Assembly: GCA_015657535.1 (NCBI GenBank)
Contig: JADHZB010001293.1
Coordinates: 1,584 to 65,583 of the forward strand
Direction: 5' to 3'
DNA length: 64,000 nt
Source of the DNA: Nephromyces sp. MM_2019
Taxonomy: Eukaryota; Apicomplexa; Aconoidasida; Nephromycida
The translations under genes and the position numbers were made by a program. Within the stretch, counting starts at the first letter, position 1, and every line of letters begins with the position of its first letter. The notes beneath the pieces are model-generated. The model was not told where the DNA came from and searched no databases. It saw only the letters and a list, made by a program, of their open reading frames with translations. This document shows positions 50,059 through 61,100 of the stretch, in pieces.

Positions 50059-51989
50059 CTACTGAGAAAGTGATACTCTGTAAAAATTAACGAAACTACA
50101 TATATCGTGAACGCACCTGCGGTGCCAGCATATATTAAGCATCCTACAGGCATTTGCTGTAACCTGCAACTAGTAATAATCATGAGTTACCTACTTAACA
50201 CAGCATTAATATGCTGTTTATTGTCAACAAAAAATTAAAAAAAAAAAAGAAAACTTCGTAACACCAGAACCGCAGCAAAAACTGCCAAGTTCAAAAGATA
50301 CAGCTGAAAACATATTATATAAAATCGTGGATATGCACAGCACAAGAATATACAGGAAGAATGCCTAAATGTTAAAAAACTTTAATATTCGTGCAGCAAG
50401 CTACCGCAGAAATATTACAGTATTTCTAAAACAAACTAGCACAGTTAGGCGTATTATTAGGCATCATGTAAGAAAGTGTAATACATTAATCGTTACAACA
50501 ATGAACTAAATGGGGCATGCACTTCAGAAATTCTTCATAAAAGCAAAGACACTATCTCTGCAATATCGAAGTGCCTCAAGCCCTTTTCCATAATTCATTT
50601 CTATAATTCTACGCAGACAGCCCACCCTCCAAAAAACGTATCACAGAGCAGTAGCACAAACCTTCACAGCGGTTTGTTTCAGCGCTGCAACTTCTAGGGA
50701 CAACGGGGGTCCTATCTTCTGGAAAGCAAACTTCTGTTTGATGATTTGGGTCCACAGGGCTCGCAAGGATTCTACGATGAAAATGGCTACTTCATTTGCA
50801 TACGAATGCACGGGTTTCAGCACTACAATTTCTCCATAGAGCTCTCCTATATAAAAAAGGACCAATCCTCTGTAGGATTTTTATGAGAGCCCTGCACTTA
50901 CTAATTAGCGGTGAAAGCGGCGGCCTTTCGTATGATTATATTTCCCACTGATACAACTGGCGCGAAAAGGCTTCTGCCATACATAGAAGGTGACGAAAAC
51001 AAGTACCCCCGCATTGAAAAAGGAAGCAAGCAAAAAGAGTCGCCAAACTTCGGGTAGTGACCTTAACTGTGATTACCCTTCAAGCCGCGCAAGATGAAAA
51101 AGAGAACCCAGGGAATGAATACACAACTACAACTAAATATTTTATCGTGGCGGCTAAACAGGTCTAAAATTACACTTTTCTTCGGTTGTTACTATATATC
51201 AGCGCATAATGACAAACTGACCTAATACTACCTATACAAGTAATAAGTCGGCGCTATTTATGCGGTCAAACCATTAAAGGAGTACCTTAACGTTAAATGA
51301 AAGATAATTGTAGACAATTATGTCCTGCGATAACAAGCATCTCAGTGAATTTTCTACGCAATACCAACAATGCACACCCACTATGCAGTAAAGCTCCGGT
51401 TAAACAGCGCTTCCAAGAGAGCATAGCAATCCCTCAGCTGAGTAAGGAACATCCGGTACCGCGGACATTATGGACACTTTGCCTCCTCTTGGAGATCAAC
51501 AAACCCGTCTACTTTGGTGGTACCAACGGTGCCGCTGATAACCATTACATGTCGTCTATTTCGTACCTCAATAGGGGACAATCAAAACCATGATATGTCG
51601 TCGGTGGTTGGTGAGACAATGGAAAGTTTGTGAAGCGCAATGAGTCATTTTTACATGTCATGAAGTTGACTGTTTTGCAGGTGGGATGGATTAGCGGCTG
51701 ACCTGTGATAGCGATGCACACCGTCTACAAAGTATGGAATACAATGGGTCCGGTACAGCCAGGTGGTGACAGTTGAGCGTCAGCCCACCTCACATGGGAA
51801 GGGGAGCGGCGATCGGATACTCGTATTCAATCGTGTCAATGGGGGGGGTCGCCAGCGGGGGTAAACCAGACGCTCGCGCGGCTTCCCGGCAGATTCGACG
51901 GTAACCCTCTCAAATGGCAACTCACCACAGTAATGATTTCCCAAAGCTGAATCTCGAAAGTTATAATTTGCTCTCCTAGCAAGAAACAT
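50059..51989 (-). CDS. Putative small multi-exon gene, unknown function (5 exons, 117 aa)
   Basis: Exons 51989-51926, 50846-50662, 50303-50265, 50163-50117 and 50077-50059 join in phase (354 nt). The best support is the 185-nt second exon, a fully open coding-like segment (YGEIVVLKPVHSYANEVAIF), entered from ATAG/GAGAGC and left at AAG/GTTTGT, and the strong GTGAGT donor of exon 1. Exons 3-5 are very short and less sure, and exon 1 could begin further upstream instead of at the ATG. The product would be a small, rather hydrophobic protein (residues about 83-97 LYLLNLAVFAAVLV) with no family I recognise. Its first exon lies inside intron 1 of the + strand gene that follows. Confidence 0.42.
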
Positions 51990-54077
51990 CTGGTGCTCGC
52001 ACTGATCGCCAAGAGGTAAATAAATATGAGATGTCTAAACTAGAAGGGTACATCCAGCGGAACATTACACTGTGATTATAGATAGGGTAGCTTAACGTTC
52101 ATCAGAGCACCTGCAACATCAAATACAGTGCGTGATAAGTGGTAGCATTGAGGTTGTGTGTGTTAAACCAAGCAATTGATATCCGATGGAGTTGTCTAGT
52201 ATAAATATGTTCGTTTGACATTCTCTGAAGTTTTTTTGCCTAGATAATGATAAGTACACCGCACTGTTAGGCAGGACACTACACCAGAACGAGGCTTTTA
52301 ACTATTTTTTTTTGAGGTTCGGAGCACACGTCTGTAGCATTAGAGCTGACTGATGAGCTAAAATTTCTTAGTTCAGCGCAATCAGTGCAAATTGCATAAG
52401 ATATTTTTATTAAGATTCCGTTTATATGCAAATACAACAGAAGTACATGCTATACCGGTTGCACTATAAGAAATTGTGCTTCTTAGAAAAAAAACTAGTC
52501 CACTTTGCCGCGACTTTGTGTCATCTAGTTTTTAGGCTCTATGCAAATTTTTAATGGCAATATTTGAGCTCTTATTTTAATTTTAAAATTTAGATATTAT
52601 CTGGTTATTCTTATTAACGGCAGCTGCAGCTAATAAAAGGGAATTTATTGGTGTTCCAGATTTGTCTTGTTAACTCACTACACATTAACTGCACTGTAAG
52701 CCCTGCAGAGGATCCCGTTATACAGGTAGCCATCCATGGTGATTAATGCGAAAATACCAATGAAATTTCTCTATACTTGCGTGGATAAGTTCTTCTTACT
52801 TTTGGAAGACTTTTATTTTCAATATTCTGCAGGTTATAGACAGGTGTTCATCTTTTGTTGAGTATACGATACTCATTTCATTACTTCTTAGAACTAAGCG
52901 TAATGCTATACCTGACAAGCTAGATAGACTTAAGCAAAACACTGCAAAGCACGTCTTTCAGGTGAGCACTACCTTGAGCTGTGGCTACTTCCAATAATTC
53001 CAATAAACTTTGGCTACGGGGGTAGGGGCTAAAAATTAGCTCTGGAGTATTGAGGAATAAGCCTGTCTAGATGGCAGTCTGCGACGGTTGCATTTTTCAA
53101 GAATCTTTTAGGGTATTTAAGGCATGCTTTGTCACTTTAAGAAACGCTTAATTTTTCCAGGCCTCTGTAACTATACTGCATGACATGCTTTGCTCTACGT
53201 TGACCACAGTAGTAGAGGCTGGTGGTTATCCCTGTCAGCGATAAGTCACGTTTTTCGTAATATAGGGCAACTCTCTTGTGTTTCCACACCACCGCAAGGG
53301 TTTCGTAGCCTTGTGGTTTCATGCACTATTTGATGCCATAGTTGGGAAATTCAAAGCTTAAGTAGAGTAGCCAAGTACTTCAAATAAAGGAACTTGCATA
53401 TTTATGGGGTTACTCAGGAATAATTTTTGACCAACAGGTTAGTGTTTAATTTGCGGTCTTCATTTTTGAAACAGCTTACTAATTGAATGCTGTTCTTAAG
53501 ACTAAGGATTCATTCCTGAGGCAAGCTCAAGAACGAAGCCAAGCTAAAATATTGACAGAACACATACGCATCGACGTATGTGCTGAAAAGTACCTCATCC
53601 GTTAAGATGCATTTGCTGTTGCCTCAACGTTTCTTTCCATGAGTGGATATGCATCAAAAGGCGCGAGATGCTTTTCGCAGTACATAGCATGAGTATTAAA
53701 GCTTTCGACCTTGCTGCGTGTAAAGTGACATCAGATGCTGCGCCAGGGTTATAAGGCTTAAGCGCAAACTCTTAATGAGATATATATTACTCTTCCACAA
53801 ACGCTTGAAAATTACACAAAGACTAAATTTTAATAATGAAGTGCAGTTTTTGCTTCTTACCGTATTTTTATCAGGTAGGCTCGCGGCACTATGCCTTTTG
53901 GATTCACCTCATATAGAGAAATCCTTAAACTATCATAATAAAAACAATGTTTGGAGTGATCATCTGCAGGAATTCAAGCTAGAAATTATTCAGAAGAGTA
54001 CGATAAGTTCAAGAAATATTTGTTTACGCCAGCGAGCTGAACTTATGCTCTTAAACTCTACGCGCTTACTTTCCTAA
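51595..54077 (+). CDS. Putative helical protein, unknown function (5 exons, 164 aa)
   Basis: Exons 51595-51610, 52244-52329, 52833-52961, 53161-53221 and 53875-54077 keep phase (495 nt). Introns begin GTGAGA, GTCTGT, GTGAGC and GTGGTT and end in TAG or CAG. The peptide looks like a real helical protein: FNYFFLRFGAHVIDRCSSF, TILISLLLRTKRNAIPDKL, TILHDMLCSTLTTVVEAGRL, then NNVWSDHLQEFKLEIIQK and a Leu/Arg-rich end. I do not recognise the family. The 16-nt first exon (MSSVV) is the weakest part; exon 2 could instead be reached from another leader. No signal peptide. The start region overlaps the opposite-strand gene at 50059-51989. Confidence 0.55.
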
Positions 54078-55116
54078 AAAGATTAGTAATATAGGTTTAC
54101 TAATACAAATTATTACTAGGCTTAATAATAAGATCACTTTTGTATCATATGGGAGTTTTTGCTCGCTACATCGTATGTAACTCGAAAAAGTTAGAACGAA
54201 TTGCCTGAGGTGGAAGAGCGTTTTTAAGTTAAATATATGGCTTCAAAGGTGCTAGTAATAAATTGTTAACAAAGATTGCTCAGGAAGTGCACTAGGCTAA
54301 AGACTAGGGACACACCATATGAAAAACAAGATAAAAAATTATTACAAACATGACTATCAGTCACTTTGCACTTCAGGAGAGGAGGTACTTATATTTCCAG
54401 ATTGCCTAAAACTTAGAGAATCGCATAATCAGCATGAGGGCAGTTTCTGAGGCTAGAATTGCGCACCAAGCGAGACATGCGATGCATAATAAAGGGTCCA
54501 AAATTTGGAGTACTGGCAAATCAAATTAAGCCAAGGGGCATGAAAAATGCTACCCCAGATTTTACCACTAATGGGCGAGAGAAGATTTAGTCCAACTTGA
54601 TATTAACGGAGGGAGCAAGCACACAGCTAAGAAAAGCAGAGATTTCTACGCTGTAAAGACAGCGAATTCTATGCAGAAAACATAGCGCAACGGCAACGTA
54701 ATCCCAGAGCGCGGAGATGATACCAGAGAATCAGAAAGTCTGATTGTTTAACAAGAAAAGTCAGATTAGCGGGCAAGAAGAATTTGAGCGTTTCAGCTGA
54801 GATCTCGAGGAAATAATTATGACGGAGCAGTTAGCGGCTTTCATAGATGCTTTACATAAAGCTACATTAAATAGAACAGGAGTCAAAAATAGCTGTACAC
54901 ACTAGTTCACAAATAAGCTTCATCAAAACAGCTATTTATTTTGTATTGATGGCTTCCAATTAGATATCAATTTTTGACAATAATAGATTTTTTTTTTGGC
55001 AAATTACTTCCAAAAGTATTTTTCCGGAAACATATACACGAAAATAAAGTTATGAGAGACTAAGGGACCAATAAAAATATGCCATTACATCTTGGCAGAG
55101 ATTGAAAGCTTTAAAA
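54078..55116. other. Convergent intergenic region
   Basis: About 1 kb between the 3' end of the 164-residue + gene and the 3' end of the large minus-strand gene. AT-rich, no open frame of note, no repeat seen. It presumably holds both polyadenylation regions. Confidence 0.6.
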
Positions 55117-58100
55117 TTAGCTTGCGGAAACTAACTCTATAAACGATTTGTAGAGCTGAGAAGTATCAGGTTTTCGATTCACGTTTTTTACGGCGTCGCG
55201 AAGGTGTTTGTACGCAGCTGTAGCTTCTGCATCTAGCCCTGATAAAACATTCTCGCTCTTCAGGCCCTTGCCTATGAGCTTGCTGAACCAGAGTTAATAA
55301 GGTAAAATATAAAAATAAAATAAGAAAAAAAGCTTCCCATACAATTTCATAAAAGTGCACGATTTGTCCCTGCAGAATGATAGGCGCAGGAAAAACACGG
55401 GTATAAGGAATACCATGAACATAATTTCAAATTACAGGGAAATGAAGCTGTCAGTTCAGTTATATATTAACAGCTTCCTCAACCAAATAGCCACTTGTTT
55501 GGAAGAATTACTTCACTCATATATGTGGTACGCAATTAGTAAGAACTAAAAACATAGGAAAAAAAAAATAATAGACTTACAGGATAGTGTGGTATTTGTG
55601 GGCAAATCCATAGTGCTGCATATACTGCTTCAGGAGTAGAAGAAGTCGCTGAACAGACCTATGAAATCAAGCATTTTAGAGCATATGACCAATGTGTCTC
55701 CACAAGAAGAATGAACGAAATTCCTGCTTAAGTGCAAGAAGAGAGCACAAAGCAATTGCTCAGCAAAATCAATACAACTTTTCCCACTAAATAAACACTA
55801 ATTCATAGCATCTAATCCTTTATACATAATATAATCATTGCAGGCAGCATAATGGGATTCCTTAGCTCGAGAAAAGCTCATTATATAGAAGAACTCTATG
55901 CTAAGGAGTTCCTGCCCACGGTAAAAGGTCACAGGTTCGGGACAAAAATGTGGTTTATGTATAACAGGCTACTCCTGGTACAAAAAAATGCAAGCTTGCC
56001 GCAAAGAGAGCGTGAGGATGTAACGATACACAACAAAATACGTGAAAATAGTGTATGAAAACACCCCGCTTCAAAGAAAACTCAGGAAAAAAGTAAGATA
56101 GTAGCCCAAGAGAAAAGAGGAGCTGTAGAGCACACACATACAGAAGCGAGGGAAATGGTGGTGCACATGGTGTCTATGCAATATGAAATATAGGATTGGG
56201 GGTATTAATAATCCGATATTTTAAATTTCAAGGAAAAAAAGCTTTATCCAAGACATTTCTGGAAAAAAATTAGTTCACTTAGACATGCTCTACAAGTGAA
56301 AGATTCAGCACAAAAGCTGTACGATTGCACCTTCAAAGCTTATGCAAAATGCTGTAATGCAGCTTCAAAACACCTAGAGATGAAAGCAATAACACATTAA
56401 AAAAATGGCAAATTTTGAATACTTCTAAAACCACCTTTCGTCAAACTGCAGTAATAAAGCTTCAATAGCTGGCTGGATTCTCATTGAGGATACTATGTAA
56501 TCGTTCAGCTCATCGCAGATTCCATCTACCAAGCCTTCAAGTTGATCGAAAAGCCTTAAACGACTCATTAATTGATAAAATGAAGTAAGATTTGATTGGG
56601 AGGTCAACGCCTGCAGAGAAAATACATTTCCAGTAAGGTGCTGGGGACACACAGCTATTTGTAGGAAATTTTTCAATGCAAATAACCAGCGGTACAAGGT
56701 GCAGCAAGATTAACAGGAGGTAACAGAATCTTCTAGCATGAACCCTAAACCCTTTATGCATGAAAGTTTAGAGCTTAAAGCAAAGGAAGATCTGTGATTT
56801 ATGAGGAAAACTTCTAGCTAAATTGCTGCATTAGTCACTTCAGCATATCAAATTTACCCTATAAAGTAAAGCATACAAGTCGGATAAGCTATGCTTGTAG
56901 GTAGCAAGCTTTCAATTTTATTTACGGCTTTTATTGTCCATTAAAAATTTATGGCAGAGGATATATGGACGTATAGGAGGAAAATTTTTCCGAAAAATAA
57001 CTGGCAAGCGTATTAGCCCAATTAGCGGGGGAAAAAAAAGTATAAATACATACATAGCTACTACGATGCTTAATAGATTCCTCTAAAGAGAAGCAAGCAG
57101 CAGTGCTAAGCTTCAAAAAACCGTCATTTTCCCGCATCATAATAGTGTTTAACTTGAATTACCTACAAAATCAAGCAATGTTAAGCTTTAAAAAAACATT
57201 CATTACGCAGAGAATTAAGCACTTCTCAACTTCCGAAAAAATCCCTCAATCTAGTAGTATCCATGTTGCATCTACAGAGGTAAGCATTCATAACCTTCAA
57301 AACCCCTCATTATCCTCCACCTCATCACAGTATCCGTCTAATAACTACAGAGGTAGGCATTCATAACCTTCAAAACCCCCTCATTCTCCTCCACCTCATG
57401 ATAGCATCCATGCAGTACCTATGCTACTTAACACGACTGTTTTGCGCATCGCAAGTGCTGAAAAATCATAAAACCAAACAACTTATAACTAAAATGTCAA
57501 ATAATTGCACACACACACACACAAACCTCAAAGTATAGTGGCCTCCTCATAAAACTATCAGAGAGGAGGAAAAAAGGAATCAAGCTTCCCACAGAATTTT
57601 GCTGTAATAAGCAGGTATCCAAACAATGATTCCGGAAAGAGATATCTGTAATGAATTCAATTATACCCAATGAAGTACGCGCAATCTGCAAGAGGAGGGG
57701 GATGAAATAGTTTTCAAGTTCCTGGTATTGAAAGCTTAAAGCACTAGAATCGCCGGCTTTTACATCTACCTCGGAATTATTGTAGCCATCGGCAAACCCT
57801 TTGCTTATATTATCGCAACCATACAATGAAGCAGCGTATTCTTCACCATCTAGTTTCGGATCTATAGGAGCTCTTATAACGCTATCGCTCAAAAACTTAT
57901 AGCGGCTTACAAAGCTTATGTTTGGCATATCTACGCATCCTGCATATCCGATGGAGGCTAAAGTCATTGCTACCCCGGAGGAAGTATCTTCAAGGGTAGA
58001 GCTCATTTTTTTGCTCCATTCCAAAAGATTACTGCCTACCTGCAGCTTATACGACTTAATATATTGAAGAAGCTCTAGAGCTAATTCCATTGAGTTAACA

Positions 58101-61100
58101 TGCAAAAAGAAGAGGTTCTGAAGGCTGCAAACATAAGACGTAGGCATCCGGGATAAGAAATACGGAACATGCTTAAACCTGATCAGAAAGTTTTATTTCG
58201 GGGTGATTGTAATAAAGAGGCTAAAAGAAGCTTTTGCAGTACAAATAATGCGCAATTATCTTTTTATAACTAGCATTATTTTGTTAAGGAAAAAATTTTG
58301 CACTAATAAATAGCATACACACACACACAAAAAAAAACACACACACCGTGAGTATGAGGGAGAACTCAGTTGGGAGGGAGTAGAGATTTACAATGGAGGA
58401 GAGCGAGTCCTGTGTGTTTGTAGTTGATGATAAGCTAGTCAAAGTGATGACAAGAAACTTATAAAAGTTATTGTTTAAACACGCTAAATGCAGTAAGTAT
58501 GGATTAGGAGGATGAGTTAGAAAGAAAATCTCCTTGTTTACAAGCAAAGTTAGGAGATTTCAAGATATGCGTGGGAGGCTTAAACTGAGAGGATTGGTGC
58601 TAGAGAGTAGAATTTTTACGCTACTCTCTAACCCCAGTCAGTGATGTTTTCAACAGCTTTAGAGCCGCAAAATCTGATGAAGTTGGTGAAAATGTGTGTT
58701 ATTTGGGCATGAGAGATTAACGAGTGTGTGTAAAATAACTATAGGTGAAATACAGTGAAGATGGTCATAGCAGTCGATTATAGAGAGTAATATTATCTTG
58801 TTTGCATAGCTGAGGGAAAGAAAAAGATTTTTTGGTCTTTCATCACCCAGAGGTTATCACCAAGAATATACTACACTCGCAAAGGCCATCAAGCAGTGCA
58901 CTCGCAGAACACACCACACATGAAGCGCAACACACCTACTACACACTAGATCTACCATAGCCACCACAAAATAAACGCACGACACCCATCACACACTGCA
59001 CCCAAAGCACACAACACCCACCAAACACGTCCATCACAAGCGTGCACCACATACACGCACCACACACCACACTCACACTACATCTACCCCACACATACCC
59101 CAAACCCACGCATACCCCAAACCCACCCTACACACACCCAACACCCAACCAACACCCCCCCTACCCATTAAAAGCAAACCAAAAAAGCAAATACTCCAAG
59201 CTTAACTAACAAACTAGAAACACACACAACTGAAAAACCAGCCTACAAATAACCTACATATATCAGCACCCCAAGCTTACCAAACTACTGGGCTAACTAG
59301 CATTTTCCCTCCTATCATCTTCAAGCCTTCATTCCCGCCTTGCAAAGCTTGACTTTGAGATAAGCTTTTCCCAATAGTAGCAGAAGATAGCAGTCTTTCG
59401 CTGCGATCAAACATTCCAGAGTTGCGGTGAGGTGAAGGAGGTACAATATATCCTTCCTTAGAGGAGATGCTGAAGCCACCTGTACTACCATCCTTGACCG
59501 TTAAAAGAGAAGATTTAAAGTTTTCTAGACCTTCTTTCACGGCCAGAACAGGAGCAAACATCAAAGTTTGCAGAGCCTCGGCTAGAGCAGGATTAAAGCT
59601 TACACTAGGCAAGTAGTATGAACACAGCGAAAACAAGAAATCCCTCAAAAACGTATACAATTTATAGTCTAAGCAGGAAAATATAATCTTCGCTACGAAA
59701 TTTTTGTCGGAAAACTTGAATCCTATGCAGAGATATCCAATGCATAGCAGCAGCTTCTCAGTATCAGCAGTAGTAGCGCCATTAATCGCACGAAATAAGC
59801 CTTGAGCTAGTCTTTCTTTATCAGAGTTTTGAAGCCAACCAAAGTCCTAAAAGAAGGGTAATCAGAGGAGGGGGGGGGTAATGATATTGAAAAGGGTGGA
59901 AGCTGAGTGAGAGGAGAGAAAGGAGGGAAGATATTCGCTTTTTTTGGGGGGGAAGGTGGTGGGGGAGTGGTGGCATGAGGTAGTTGGGTGGTGGGGTTGG
60001 AGTGCGGTTGTTCGGGGGGGGTGTGTTTTTGAGGGAATGAGGTTGTTGAGGGGTGTTTTGGTGGGACATTGTGGGGATGGGTTTATTGGGGGTTGTGATA
60101 CGTGGGGCATGGGATTCTCAATGGAGTGATTCCCTGCAGGGTGAGATTCCCAAGGGAATGATGCTATATAGAGGCAGAAAAAATACCAATGGAATCGCCA
60201 CAGAAAACATTAGCAGCACACTTAAGACCCCAGAATACTAGTGCTTCAAGAAGATATAGCATCATTTTCAAAGAAAAGCACTAGATCACACACATGTAAA
60301 AAGCTACTAGCAAACATTAGCAAAGCCATAGAGAATGAAAGATGATATTCTACGTGATTCAGTCAGGCAAGGCCGCTATGATTAGCCTTACACACACATC
60401 ACGAGGGTGAAATATGAAAGAAGTAAAGCTTGCTGCTTGAAGCTTCTGAAAGAGAGAAAGTCGATATTTCAAAAGAACTTCATGAAGAGGAAAAAATGCT
60501 ACTGAAATCGCAAACTAAATTAATGACGCGGAAATTTAAGCAATAAGAGGAGGAAGAGGGGGGAGAAGTCTCCAAACACACAAACACATACATGCACACA
60601 AGCTCACACACGTAGATACACACAGATAAGCGCAAGAACACAAAGATGCACACATACTCGCATACATATCCACAAATACACACAAACGCAAATACAGATA
60701 CAAAACCCGCACACACACACACACCCATATGCATTATGGAGAATCTAAAAAACAACATTCCAAAAGAAATCAAAGCAAAGAAGGCTCCTAATCTCCGCGC
60801 ATAGATATTCTTACCGATTGCATCTTCAAGTCGGAAAAGCAATCTAAATATATATAGTGTGTAAAAGTACGCTGAAAGTGCTCGCTGCTTGTAGAACTCC
60901 TTATTATATCCCACTTAGAGCAGCTCCGTGAAATCACTGAGCCCAGCCTACACCTACAGGATATCGGGATTGACTGATCAAAAAATAGCTTCAACAGAAA
61001 TTCTGCTCTTGAGGATCCTTCCAGTCCCTGAAGAAAGAAAAACCACACACACCGGTTTTCTATATTATCACGAGGAGAGAGGACGAGCTCGTAGAGGGGG

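Noticed and set aside
51297..51593. 98-codon + strand open frame just before the 164-residue gene
   Set aside because: Three frames are open in this GC-richer stretch; the only continuation in phase with the downstream exons is a different frame starting at 51595.
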